From assembly GCA_013420905.1 (NCBI GenBank), contig JAAXNY010000007.1, positions 248,001 to 312,000 of the forward strand: a DNA stretch of 64,000 nt, read 5' to 3'. Source of the DNA: Collybia mongolica (taxonomy: Eukaryota > Basidiomycota > Agaricomycetes > Agaricales > Clitocybaceae). The position numbers and the translations under genes are program-made. The notes beneath the pieces are model-generated. The model made no database searches and was not told where the DNA came from. It worked only from the letters and a program-made list of their open reading frames with translations. Of this stretch, positions 36,692 to 49,222 are shown piece by piece (the stretch's first letter is position 1; each line of letters begins with the position of its first letter).

Positions 36692-37130
36692 AATAGCGTC
36701 GATAGAAGAAGACTGGAAAGATAGATCGATTGATTCGGGCTTATCAGATAAAAACAAAAAAAAAAACCAAGAATCAGCTGATGTCGCACTCCGCTTACGT
36801 AAGTAAACTAACCGTGCCTGGACTGGAGTTCCAGGTCCGGGACTCCAGGAATCGTTGGCGCAAGAACCACGAGCCTCCAACAACGGGTAAGATATATTCA
36901 GGGTATGATCGAAAGTCCCATAAATGGTAGTACACGCAAAAGCTAAAACACAGTCCAACAGATCTTTTTTGGAGAATTCGGGGGTTGGTGGCGTCCTCGC
37001 CAGCAAAAACCCCTCAAGTTTGGTAAGGTATTACGATTAGGCACCAGTAAAACAGTAAAAGGGGGTGGCAAAGGTCTCGTAACGGATTCTTATGCCTGGC
37101 ACAGATTGCTTGCACACTCGGGTGTTCCGG

Positions 37131-39381
37131 TTACAGTAGGATCCCTTCTTGGAGGTTTATCCGCAGTATCGTTTCTCTGACTGGGTATCGCTAGTGGGTC
37201 AGCGCGGGGCGTATCGAGGGTGAGAGTCTGGGGACGCACCGCTCATGAGCAAGGCTTCCATTGATTCTGTGTCCTGCAAAGGTTATGGTGATTTGATTTT
37301 TTTGGGACTTAAGGGATGGAAGGAATGGAACGTACGATCGCAGATGTCTCATGACACAGAAATGGCCGGCTTATTGGCGATAATTTTCGCTGGGGTCATT
37401 GTTAGCGGAATTGCCCAAGTGGCCGAATAGGATACTAACATGATAGCCTCTGAACTTGTCGCTGAAATCTGCGGAAACGGTGAGCTGCACACCATGTATG
37501 TTCATCCTCAATCGGCAACGTACATTTCGTTACATGGGCAACTTCATTAGGCGCATCATAACTAAGAACATATCGTTTGACCTGGACCCCTGCCGCAAGC
37601 GTGGCTTCCAAGACGTCTCTCTTCATCCACACGTCAGTACCACCACATCAAAAACATACACCCATCATCACCTTGTTGAAAAACAGGAGTATAACCGCTT
37701 TAGCCAAGAGTTTCGTTTTGCAGATCTCTTTCCACAGCATCAAACTGTCTTCCTGCGTGGGTAATAGAACGCTCAGCACGTAAAAACAACAGAACAATCA
37801 CAAGGCGAAATCACCAATCTATTAATCCCCGGATCCTCCTCGAGCATCTGGTTGAACGCCAGTGGCGCAAGGAATAATATTGTTTGAACTGCAGAAAATC
37901 AATAAAACCGCCCTTCAGTTCGCACGACCAACGGGGGCACATACCATCTTCAAAATACGGAATCCATCGCGCACGCTGGCTCTGGCTCCCCCCGACATCC
38001 GTGATATAGACTTCGATTCCTTTATCGATCCCTATGTGCGGTATGCGATAAACACAAAACGCCAACTCCAAACATCACCAAAAAGTTACCTTTCTCAATA
38101 ACGAAATGATGCTCCTCCACGCCCAACGTCCGTATCCGCGCGCGCATAATATCAGCTAAAAAAAAAACAAACGCATCAGAACGTCTAGATCGCCGAGAGA
38201 GGAAGGAGCGGAGTAAACCATTCGTAGGCTCGTAATGGGCGCTCGCCACACGATCAACATCATTCAAGAAGCTGATGAAAGATTAGAAATGAAAGTTTAG
38301 AAGCGACTCGGAAGCAACAAAAAGAAAATCGAGGGGAACTGACAAGCCCGACATCTCTTCCATTCTCACGCCCCGCCTGACCAGCACTTCCCGCACACCC
38401 GGATCCCTCCACAGCACGATAATGTCATCCTTCGACGCCGCCAACACCCCAGTAGGATCAATAGGCTTATTTCCGTGGTTATGGTGTGAGTTTCGTTTTC
38501 GGTCCACGGGGCTAGATGGCTGCGGTATCGAAGCATGCGCCATGAGCGCCGCCTTCCAGTCGCCGCCCGACTGCACGCAAATATCATGCGAGTTCCGGCC
38601 GCCAGGGGATATCAGCTTCATCAAGTTCGTCTCGATGAACAACAGCGGCGACAGCCCCAGGCGGATGCGCCGCAGATCGCGGTCGGGCTGAGCAGACGGA
38701 ACCACATCGGCCGACTCCCATTCCTCTTGCAGGATTTCGAGTATGATCTTGATCGACCTACATGTATACATGAATCACTGAGAGTCAGATGGGACCCGAA
38801 ACGCGGACGTACCCGATGAGGTTCAGCTGTATGACGGTCTTCCATATCGTCCGCTCGAGGTGGAATTGTTTCGGGGCGAAGGTTAACAGAAAGTCTGGCC
38901 AAGAGCGTTAGACATCCTTTCACCAGCACACCAAAGAACCGACTTTTCAGCACAGAGCTCTTAAAAGCACACACAGAATTCAGCAAGATTCCCTCGTCTA
39001 AAAAAAAAGAAAACACCAAAAAACCCACCTTTCCCGATTCCGACTGTCCTATCACACGCCCCCCCCCCAAAAAAAAACTCAGCGACAGCCCCCTCCCAAA
39101 CACGATGCATGACAACACACACCTAGCAAAAGGATCTGCACCGACTTCTTCTTCTTCTCCAGCACCCTCTTCGTCTCCATCAGCCGCTCGTCGATCTCCC
39201 GCGATATCCTCTGTGACTCCTCCAGTACACTCTCGTCCTCATATTCCCCCCCACCCACCTCCGGCAGGAACGACGTCGGTGACACTCGGGCATCGGTCAA
39301 CGAGCGCGGGCGGGGGCGGGGGTGCGGGCGGTCTGGGGTGGCAATCGCCGCAGGTCTGGCGCCTCTATCGCTGTGGGGCAT
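37131..39381 (-). CDS. Divergent heterotrimeric G-protein alpha subunit
   Basis: A G-alpha of the expanded basidiomycete type. GTP-binding motifs in order: P-loop GQSESGKSSVLKN, linker SIKIILEILQEEWE, switch I DIMRARIRTLGVEEH (the RT of the family), switch II YITDVGGSQSQRARWIPYFED, LAPLAFNQMLEEDP, LFFNKRDVLEATLA (NKxD), and a weak G5 HETSAIDTESM in place of TCAT. The C-terminus is RINLQEGILL. The P-loop is split across a 16-nt microexon (38944-38959). The N-terminus (MPHSDRGARPAA...) lacks the MGxxxS/Cys lipidation signal, and a Ser/His-rich insert (PVDRKRNSHHNHGNKP) enlarges the helical domain. It is longer than the usual ~350 residues. Start chosen as the first Met in the exon leading into LEKKKKSVQILLLG. 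Confidence 0.92.
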
Positions 39382-39980
39382 CGTTGCGCAGCAAAAGTTA
39401 TGGACGGACGGAGGGAGACCAGTGAAAAACTATTTGTCCATATCATGATTCATCGCTTTTGCGAACGCCGCAGGTTCAGGGTCAGAAGTGCAAGGCACGA
39501 CCGCGCGCTCGTGTATGGATGTATGGATGATGGGAGGTTTGCACCCAAATTAGGTCGCGCATGTCATCGTTTGACTAATTCGGCGTCGGGCGGTCTGGGA
39601 TGACAACCATCAGAAGCGAGCCCCTGAGAACAATGTATGAAGAGGTAATTGTAATCCCCCGCCTCGGAATAGATCATTCATAGCGCTGTATTCACTACGA
39701 TATCCGAATGTATGCTCGATCACGCCTCCCTGACTGCCGTTATCCTACACACCCGCAAAAAAAGAAAGAAAAAAAACAACGGAAAGACGTAACGTAAAAA
39801 AACAACAATATGAATTGTGTAACCATGGATCTACGAATTCAAATTAACGGGACTTTTATCAAAACAGAGGTTAGCTCCGATCATCCATCACCTGGTTATC
39901 TTCATTTCGGGTATCGGAAGTAATATCTCCCTTCAAGGGGGGAGCGAAAACAAGGGGAAAGCCATCCGGATTGGGAGAGC
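39382..39980. other. Intergenic, no gene recognised
   Basis: Promoter side of the G-alpha gene and 3' side of the formamidase gene. No supported coding sequence. Confidence 0.5.
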
Positions 39981-41308
39981 TCAGAGCGACAGCTTCGGCA
40001 GCACCGAACGAGGAATCATCATTCCAACCTTTATCGCAAACACATGAGCTCTCAGCAGCGGAGCACGGACACCCATGCAAAACGTATACCCACCACATAG
40101 TTCGGCATGTCAACCTGATGGAAAGGAGAGAAACAGGTAAAAAAAACACTCCAAAAGTCAGCAAAGCAACGAATCCATACGTACCACCTCGTGCAGCCTC
40201 AAGTCCCCCACAACACTGCACAGCATATACGCATCCGCGCGCCCCATCCCATACGCCACGCAGAGGTACTCAATCATGTTCCGCACAGCGGCGCGCGCCG
40301 CCTCCCTCAAGTCAGGCTCGACGCCCGTCGTGCAGTAGTGGCTGCCACCGTGGTCATTCGACGCCGGGCTGATGAAGTGCGGCGTCTTCGTGAAGCTTCG
40401 GTCTTTGCGCACTGTCAGCCGGACGGTGACCTTCATGGGCGTCTCGATAGCAGTCCCTGCAATGCCAAGGATAGCCTGTTAACCTGAAAATGATGGAATG
40501 CATTAAGTGAAAGACTAACCGCAGACTTCTATAAACCCAACGCGCCAGAACCAAGACTCAGCATCTCATCGGCAGCAATGCAATACATTCAGCTTACCGC
40601 CGTCTCCCTGCGCAGCATGGCCGTCCTACATCAATCATCAGCCGAATCCCAAAGAAAAAAAAAGCCTACGCGAAACGCCGGGCTTACCCCAATCGAAAAA
40701 AGTGCCCCGTCGACTTCAACAGGCAAGAACAGCGTAGCACCAACCCCGATATGCTTCGTGTCCATATTGCCTCCCGTATTATACGGCGGTATCGTCGAGA
40801 ACGCACCCGCCTCGCCGCGCGCAACGCCCATCTCCCCCGCAAAAGGACGAAGCGGGATCCTAATCCGCCCCGCCTCATCAAAGCACGCAACACCGCCCTC
40901 TTTGTCCAACCTCCAAATCTTCAGCACAGGCTCCGCGAACTCGTCGCTGAGCAGGCCGAACCCAGGGATCAGCGCCGTCCACCCCCAATCCGCCGTGTCG
41001 ATCTCCAAAACATCAACCTGCAGCGTGTCCCCCGGAAGTGCGCCCGCGACGTAGACGGGCCCGTTGACCTGGTCCACCTGGGAGAGGACCATCGAGGCTA
41101 TCGCGTGGGCGGTCGAAGCTGGCGTGACCTGGCCGTTGGACGCATCCAGGCAGTCGAAAGTCACCGTCTCGCCGGACTGGATGCGCAGTACGGGGGGGAT
41201 GCTGTCGCAGACGTCAGTACAAGATCTGCAGCTGGAGGTAACGACATGTGCTCACCTGTTATCCCAGGCAAGATGCGAGTGCGCACGTTTCACAGCATGG
41301 ATCGACAT
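39981..41308 (-). CDS. Formamidase/acetamidase (FmdA/AmdA family), copy 1
   Basis: A cytosolic amidase of the FmdA_AmdA family that hydrolyses formamide or short amides to ammonia and the acid. Starts MSIHAVKRAHSHLAWDN, then SIPPVLRIQSGETVTFDCLDASNGQ, DQVNGPVYVAGALPGDTLQVDVLEI, GWTALIPGFGLL, IPLRPFAGEMGVA, STIPPYNTGGNMDTKHIGVG, DGHAAQGDGEVCGTAIETPM, and a C-terminal VDMPNYV-VGMMIPRSVLPKLSL after a final intron. The DGHA.QGDGE and GGNMD motifs are hallmarks of the family. Several introns, all in phase where I checked. Tandem with 42858-44168, same strand. Confidence 0.92.
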
Positions 41309-41374
41309 CGTCGTCCGAGTTGTTGGCTGATACCGGATACCTTGGAACCCGCGAGAAAGAGCCTTTAGCTTTAT

Positions 41375-41382
41375 CCTTTATA
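41375..41382 (-). promoter_or_regulatory. TATA box of formamidase copy 1
   Basis: TATAAAGG on the minus strand, about 67 bp upstream of the start codon at 41308. The paralogue has the same octamer. Confidence 0.55.
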
Positions 41383-41740
41383 CCGCCCTCCCACAGCAAT
41401 ACAAGGCATCGCCGGACGACCGAACGACCACCCGGGCAGGATCAGCTGATCAAGCCCCCAAGGCTGAAAATAGGTAAAAAGTGCCTCAAGAGCAGTGCGC
41501 CTCGTGGATACGATCACGTGCTTGTGGTCTCGCCGTCAGCGAGCGTTGTAACGCCCTCGCGTTTGTATCACCGGGTCCTTGTGGCGGATTGAGCTTTCAT
41601 TCGTTAGGAGTTTGGGTTACTTGGTCTTTGGCTTTACCTCTCTGGCACAGGTCTTGTGGGGCTTTTGCCCGGGTCACTGGCAGATCATCGAGGGGGATGC
41701 GTTTGGGTTAGAGCCTGGAAAGGAGATGGGTAATATCATG

Positions 41741-42430
41741 CTAGTGAGATAATTGATGAAGATGCCAGCATGAAAACATGGAAGGATGACGCTTACTTCT
41801 AAATATTGGGGAGGCCGTGGTGATAGACCAGAGTCATCTGCTATATTTCATGGGTCTGATGTCATTCATAAAAATGTAAAACATCATTTAGCAAACTAAT
41901 TCTGATATTTGGCTTGAACCGGCAATACAAGTGATACTCCCGTAGACGTAATTTTAGGTTACAGATGATTACCCTGCCGAAGCCTTCGTCCACCCGAAGG
42001 AGGACACCATAGCCTCGATATGAGAGGCAGCAAAGCGCCTACAGCAGCTCATCCCCCATTCGGAAAAGAGAACGGATCTTACACGTTACAAAAGATAAAA
42101 ATACCAGCACGAAATTGTAAGAATGACGCTCAATTCTAAATATTGAAAAAGGACCGTGGCGACAGACCAGAGTTATCCGCTATATTTCACAGTCTGAGGT
42201 CATTGATAAAAATGAAAGTCGTCCCGGGCACAATTAAAACGAAACTAGTTCTAACATTTATCTGGAAACGGCAATACAAGTCATACTCGTGCATGGCGTA
42301 ACTCTGTTCATAGAGGCCTGCCGTAGCCTGTCGCCTACCCGAAGGGGGACGTCATGGCCTCATTAAAAGAGGCAGGGAAGCGCCTACAGCGCCTTATCCC
42401 CCGTTCGTTAAAGGGGACGAACCTTGAAGA
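41741..42430. repeat. Two-unit tandem repeat of about 330 bp between the formamidase genes
   Basis: 41762-42078 and 42099-42420 align throughout: each has a GATGACGCT...TTCTAAATATTG start, ACAGACCAGAGT, GGCAATACAAGT, CACCCGAAGG, GAGGCAG and AAAGCGCCTACAGC. They differ at roughly a quarter of positions and carry no open frame. Origin unknown; possibly a duplicated promoter or transposon relic. Confidence 0.7.
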
Positions 42431-42857
42431 GAATCTCAATACGGGGAATGACGGATCTTAACTGGGAACGATTTTCGACAACACACCCGTGCCCGGATCT
42501 GCACCACGTTAGCCGCGACATTGACCAGGAGAGCTGATTGACAGGTGCGCACATCACGTTATCCAAGAGCTGAGCGCTGAGCACTGACCCGCGGTAAGAT
42601 TGGAGTGAATTTGAAAGTTCAGTTTAGAACACGTCATATTAATGCTGAGATGACAAGGATCGGCGAAAAATAAGGGAGGAATCCATAATACTGTAAGTGC
42701 GGATTTAGTGAAATGTTCTTAGGATGGACGTATTGAACAGGCATAGTCAAGAATATATTCAAGTATAGAATTCATTAGTCGGCAAGTATACATGGCTCTG
42801 CTCATGTGAATCGCGGGAGCGTAGAGAAAGGACTGTTCAATAATAGAACTCATATAT

Positions 42858-44168
42858 TTAAAGATGAGACCCCGGCATGAGCGATCGAGGAAGCATCATG
42901 CCGACCTTCAGAGACACTTGAGCCGCCGGAAAGAAAAAGGTCCAAATCGAAGAAAACTCACCATATAGTTCGGCAAGTCGACCTAAAAAAAAGGAACAAA
43001 AAGGAACAGCTCAGCGTCCCTGGCATCTAACTTGACATATTTCCGACGTACCACCTCATGTAACCTTAAATCTCCCGCGACGCTGCAGAGCATGTACGCA
43101 TCCACACGGTTCATGTTATACGTGACGGCAAGGTAATCAATCATGTTCCTGACAGCGGCGCGAGTTGCCTCCTTCATATCTGGGCCAACGCCAGTGGTGC
43201 CGTAGTAGCTGACACTGGAGTCTTTTGAAGGCGGGCTGACGAAGTGCGGTGTCTTCGTAAAGCCTCGATCCTTACGTACCGTCAAACGGACAGTCACCTT
43301 CATTGGCGTCTCAATAGCAGTTCCTGGTGCACCAAAAGGATTAATTCCGTCCTGAACGCGTGTGGTAAACGGAGCGCTCACCGCAGACTTCTGTATAGTG
43401 TGGTAACGGCTGAACTTAGCGTCTAATCGGCGGTAATTTTATGTGTTACTTACCACCATCTCCCTGATGGGCGTGGCCATCCTAGAAAAAACGACGACCG
43501 TCAACAAGGGAAACTAAAGGATCACCATAGATGCCTTACCCCCATCGAAAAGAGGCCCCCTTCAACCTCGATGGGTAAAAAGAGAGTGCCACCGACGCCG
43601 ATATGTTTAGTATCCATGTTCCCCCCAGTACTATACGGCGGGATCGTGGAAAACGCGCCAGGCTTCCCCGGCGCGACTCCCATCTCTCCAGCGAACGGAC
43701 GAAGCGGGATCTTGATCCGCTTCGCTTCGTCGAAATACGCAACACCGGCCGCCTTGTCCAAGTTCCAGATTTTCAGCGCGGGTTCAGGGAACTCGTCGCT
43801 GAGCAGGCCGAAGCCGGGAATTAACCCAGTCCAGCCCCAGTTGGCCGTATCAATTTCCAGAACGTCGACTTGGAGAGTATCTCCAGGCTCGGCGCCTTCA
43901 ACATAGACCGGTCCATTGACCTGGTCCAGGTTGGCGAAAATGATTGACTGTATAGCCGCAACAGTCGAATTTTGTTGGACCTGGCCATTGGAGGCGTCCA
44001 GACAATCAAAAGTGACCGTCTCTCCAGATTGGATACGCAAAACAGGCGGGATGCTATCGAAAGTGTCAATTTGATGCCTTGAGAAGCAACGAGCCACTTT
44101 GCTCACCTGTTGTCCCAGGCGAGGTGGGTCTGAGCGAGCTTGACAGAGTGGATAGACTGGAGCGACAT
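42858..44168 (-). CDS. Formamidase/acetamidase (FmdA/AmdA family), copy 2
   Basis: Paralogue of 39981-41308 with the same exon pattern. Starts MSLQSIHSVKLAQTHLAWDNS and carries IPPVLRIQSGETVTFDCLDASNGQ, GEPGDTLQVDVLEI-like strand, GFGLLSDEFPEP, GGNMDTKHIGVG, DGHAHQGDGE, VCGTAIETPMKVTVRL, and ends VDLPNYM-VGMMLPRSLMPGSHL after a final intron. Roughly three quarters of residues match copy 1, so this duplication is older than the GH31 one. Same expected amidase reaction. Confidence 0.92.
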
Positions 44169-44212
44169 TGTAGGATTGTAGAATCACACAAAATAGTCGA
44201 GCATGCAAGTTA

Positions 44213-44220
44213 GCCTTTAT
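44213..44220 (-). promoter_or_regulatory. TATA box of formamidase copy 2
   Basis: TATAAAGG on the minus strand about 45 bp upstream of the start codon at 44168. It lies within 60 bp of the stop codon of PMS1 (44268), so the promoter overlaps the 3' end of the upstream gene. Confidence 0.55.
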
Positions 44221-44267
44221 ACATTTGCAAAAGGTACAAAAAAAGGATAGGGTATTAAGATAAATAA

Positions 44268-47200
44268 CTACTCTGCGTTGAAGGCTGACCAATCAACCGG
44301 ATTGAGATCGTGCGATTGCGAGGTGGAAAGGTCATATAGATGACGCATCGTAGGCCGACCGTGAGGGCAGTTCCATGGCAGGTCCATAGTTCCCATATGC
44401 TGAACCACCTAATGTGGGATTAGCTTCCCATATGAAAAAAAAAGGGAAAACCAAGCTCTTACCAAGGCCATCTGTTGCTTGGTCAACGGCATGCCCACCA
44501 TAACGCTCTTCCTGCATGCCCTCATCGCGAACATCGCGCGTGCCTTTGAGCATCGGACCATCTGTTCCGCCGGTTTATTTCTCATGAGGTGTATCAGCTC
44601 TTCCAAATCTAAGATCCGAACAGGTCAGCCACAATAACATACTCTGGGCCCCGACAGACATACCTTTCATGTCGAAGACGGTGCTCTTGCTGATGGGCTG
44701 CGCTGTCAACTTCAGACGGGAGCCCGGCTGACAGTTTACCTCGACACCTATCTCAACCTCAAACCCATTCTGGCGCAAAACGTCGATGTTCTCGATTGCG
44801 AGGAGTTCGTCAGATGCAGTTAGTTCAATGTGCTGCGGCCTAAGAAATTGTGATAAATATCGAATCCATATGCTTCGTGGGAGAAACACACCGGATGAGC
44901 TTCTGCGACTGGATGTTGGTGGTCTGTTGGAGGGTCTCGAAGTTGTATTTCTCATCGGCCGCATGTTGATCCACGATGAAGAGATCATCCATCACACCTG
45001 CCACGGCATTGGTTTCCTCCTCGACAGCCTTACGTCTTCGAGCAACGATGAATCCGAGATTAAACTGACCTAACACCTCCATATCGGCAAAGTCACTTTT
45101 GTCTATAACACGCCCGAGGGCATCCGCCGCCTTAGTTTGGTCCTCTATATTTGCCACCCCAGCGTCTGAGGGCACTATGGATAAGCAAGTCGTGCCTGAA
45201 CTGGAATTCGGACGGAGCTTGTTCTTCTCCAGAGTCCACGTAGAGATTAATTTACCCATGTCAAAGCGCAAGGTGACATCGCCAGTACTTGCATCCGCAC
45301 TGCGCGCAATCTCAACTGCCTTGGCTGCCTCCCGGTACGACACCGACAACGTATATTCTGCAAGGCTGCGAACCGATGTTTCGGGCTCGTCGGAGCCCTC
45401 ATCTGACCCCATGTCAATAGGGCTCAAGGACGATGGTCCGAGCATAGGCCCATCTGCGTTGTCGTTCAGTTTATCCTGAATTGGCAGCGGCGTTTCGCCG
45501 GAGGGTTCTGCACTTGCAGCACTATCCTTGTCAGCTAGCTTATGGGCGATATTGGCCGCTGCTGCTTCGCCATCCGACCTCTCAGGTTCAGCTTCATCTG
45601 TTCCAAGAGGGGGGGCGCATGGCTCCGAAGTCATCAACTCGTCTAGCTCGTCCTCTTCCTCTTCCTCTTCTTCCTCATCATCATCTTGCGGTGCGTGCGT
45701 CACCTGACTCCCAATCCTCGCAAACCCAACGAGCCGACTCCTTAGTTGCCCCCGTACATCTCTCGCCATGCTCTTGTCCGACGACATCCTCTTCCTTTTC
45801 AGCGTCCCCACACCTTCCCCCCCCGAGGCCATCCGGGGCTGACTTCTGCTGCCCGATCCACCCCCCTCTCGGCCCCCAAGCAGCGTCCCAATCTCAGACT
45901 TTCGTTTCTTCCGTGCGGGACCTTCATCTTCCCTCTCTTCCTCTTCCTCTTCCGCGTCCTCCTCCCCACGATGGCCACCGCCCGAGTCAGATAGTCGCGT
46001 AGGACGATTCCACGTAGCGGCAGTGGTATCAATAGTCACTGTAACAGCCTGACTTTCACCGGCAGATTGCGTTCCCAAGCCTGAAGTGTTTGGAGCTGCG
46101 GATTGAGATAGGGAAGGACCTGCGTCACTATCGATGTCCATTTGATCTCCAATGTTGTCCGACCCTGCAGGGGGCAGTGCGACTGGATGGGATGACGAGG
46201 TGTAAGGATGAGACTCATCAGAGCTTCGCAGGTAATCAGGCTGCGATGGAGATGATCCTGATACCGGCTTGATCGCTTGGATGCCAGGTGAAGCATCGGT
46301 AGATGATTGCGAATCTGGCCCGAGTTGGACGCCTTGCGATAGTCGTATAGATGATGGGCTCGGCACAGTACTGCTTTTCGAGCGTTGCTCCATCACGTCC
46401 GTATCTACATTTCCCGCAAACGCACTCCCAACCATCAAACCAGCCTTCGCGCTAATTTTACCCTGGGTACTAGCGCGCACAGGTAACGTGCTCTGAGTCA
46501 TCCGCTGAGATGTCGACTCAACGTTATAGGTCGATCGCGATGGGGCGAACGATTCCTCGAGCACAGCCTGTTGATAATGAATCAGTGACCTCAAAAGCCA
46601 GTTGATATTGATTTAGAATGTTACTTTTAATTTCGTGATCAAATTTCCCTCGCTATGCACGAATATGGTCCGTTTATCGGGGCTCACGTTGATATCGCAC
46701 GAGTCTGAACAAAATATCAGTTGTTAAGTTCGAAACAGACGCTCCGCTTACTAGTAGGGATGATGAAGTCGGCAAGGATGAACGGTGCCTGGTTAGCGTT
46801 GAACGAACGATACACTTCGTTAAAGGCCTTTTGAATCTAACAAAAGATGTTAGAAAGTCGATGATATGGAAACCGCTAACATACCTTAGTCAGATTGCAT
46901 GGCCTTCCGTTGACGTAGAAAAACTGACGGTCTGTACCCGTCCGACCGCCCCCAACACTGAATTTAGAAATCAGCCCCTTGACGAAGATACTTACAGCGT
47001 CCAGGTCCTCTGTGGAGCTGGCATGAACATAAGCGCCAAGAATAGAAAGTGAAGAATAGGCTTACCTCGTAGTTCTCTTCAACGCGGCCTTATCCCTGTC
47101 AACATCGAAACTCAGGTCCAGATCTACTAGGCTATCCAACGCTTTTGGCCCCCACAATGCTGAAACCGCTTCACGAGCCGACGATGCCCCAGCCGTCCGC

Positions 47201-48126
47201 AGCTGGACTGACTTCGGTCTTGGAGTAAACATAATTAGATCATGATAAACCACAAGTGCACACACACACACACCCTTTGTCAACTTGGTTGGAAACCGTC
47301 AGTCGAACCCCTGCTCCACTACAGCAACATGGCCCTAAGGCGTACGCGTTCAAGAGTGCGAGAGCCTTCCCGTGTTCCCGTTTTGCGTTGCGGTCGAGCT
47401 CCTTGCGTCGCACTGGAAGCGGGAGGAAGAGGTTTGAGACAATAACGGTCGTGCCACGCTGGATGAAGTCTGAACTTCGCATAGGCGCTAGTCAACGAGC
47501 TACACACCTGTCGAGCAACTTTGTTTCTCCTATGTACCTTCCCGCTCGGCTCCATCTCCAGCGACACGCCTAGAGGTGGTGCAGTCGCAGTCACTACAGT
47601 TACCATCTCCGACAGTGCGCAAAGCGACGATAGTGCCTCCCCTCGGAAACCAAATGTGCGCACGGTGGCGAGGTCTTCGAACGACGTGAGCTTAGACGTA
47701 TGGTGTTTGAGCGCTAATGAACTATGTCCTTGAGACGAAACCAGGTTCTAGATGTCGGGCGACATACCTATACTGTCATGGTACTCTTCCGCAATTCCAC
47801 TCCCATTATCGATCACCTCAATGCTCTTTAAGCCGTATTGTTTGAACCGAACCTCTGCAATTTGCGTGTCGTTAGTCACAGCTAGTTAAAGCACTATCAG
47901 AACCGAGACGATGCCTAAACTCCCAGTATATGTGCGGCGGTGAAATACACACCTCCCCCATAGCACCTTCCCAATCACCAGACTCACCGATATTCGTAGC
48001 GCCCGCGTCTAAACTGTTTTCGACGAGTTCCTTGACAGCCGTCTGAAGATCGATTACGACCTGCCCGGACGTGATACGGTGAACAGAGCTTCTGTCTATG
48101 GGCTTTATGGCGCCCTTTCCAACCAT
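44268..48126 (-). CDS. DNA mismatch repair protein PMS1 (MutL homologue, PMS2-like)
   Basis: The PMS1 subunit of MutL-alpha, which pairs with MLH1 and nicks DNA during mismatch repair in the nucleus. The N-terminal GHKL ATPase has [32 protein letters not shown] (N box), [17 protein letters not shown] and [12 protein letters not shown]. The middle (about 45080-46590) is a long acidic, Ser-rich linker with [15 protein letters not shown]. The C-terminal endonuclease domain has [24 protein letters not shown] (metal-binding), ACRKSVMVG and [11 protein letters not shown] (zinc/metal site). All nuclease motifs are present, so it is the PMS2-type rather than the MLH3 or human PMS1 type. Many short introns. 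The stop is close to the next gene downstream. Confidence 0.95.
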
Positions 48127-49222
48127 AGAGGAAAGAGGAAGAAAATGGACGCTAGAAGCCGCAGCACTAAATTCACTAAACACGTGATTCAGGAAATGTC
48201 CGCCCCGCGTCGGTTCATAATCACCAAGACTCTCACCTTGTGTAAATTTCGCAATTTTGGAACAGAACTGTAACGGATAGACTTTACGCATACCTATCCT
48301 TTCCTTGAGAAAATGAGAGCCAGAATTCCTCATGGGAAGCCAAATGTAGCGCCCTCGTCCAAAATGGGTTGGAGGAGCCTAAAGTTCCTGCAAATAATAG
48401 CAGATACAAGGCAAACGCGAGGCTTCATCAGTTAAAAGGCAAGATATATTGCTGAAGTACTTTTCTATCTATTCAATGCAGAATCCCAAGCTTCCTGAGA
48501 GGACAATGGAAGAGGGAGAATGACATCAATGTGGGAAGCATTCTAAATTTAACCTTAGTTTGACGGTATTTGTTAGGCCCTAAACTCCGAACAGCATGTG
48601 ACAAGTCCGTTCCTGCGATTATCTTTTTCTTTTGTTCCCCCTCCTTTGCACCCTCCATAATCACAACAACTATACATCTAGTTCACCCCCTAAAACTGTA
48701 GGAAGGGGTTACAACGACTCCATTCCATCTCTCACACACGATGCAGTGCCCTTGTTCGATTTTCATCAGCTTTTAGGCTCTCTCGGTCTAGCCTGGACAA
48801 AATAGTAGAAACAGACGATGGAGGGGTATATGTATTTTGCATCCTTTTGTTCAACAGAATCATGTTGTTGTTCTATCACGTCTCCCTGAAGGCTCTAACA
48901 TCATTACACGCCCACAGCCACATTTGGCGCTTCTGATTGTTCCCTTTCGGGCCAACGCCACAAGGGGGTAATATGACGGCAACAAGATTACTCTCTTTGG
49001 CAGCCCTTTGTGCCACCTATAAAGGCCTTTGTTCCTCCAGCAGGCTGCTGATCTTTACCGCGTCCAAAAGAAGCTCACTATAGTATCCACAAACAAAATC
49101 CCACAATAGCTAGCTCCCGATCAGCTGACGGCTGCGGGCGCGTATATATCATTCTCCTCGACGCGCCCCGCTTCCTTATATTTCCATCTATACACCCCTC
49201 CACTATTCGCCTCTTTGAAAAA
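48127..49222. other. Intergenic region between divergent genes
   Basis: No supported gene. Contains the promoters of PMS1 (minus) and of the small gene at 49223 (plus). Confidence 0.5.

Noticed and set aside
45481..46002. 173-residue open frame opposite PMS1
   Set aside because: Antisense shadow of the acidic linker; no domain and no promoter.
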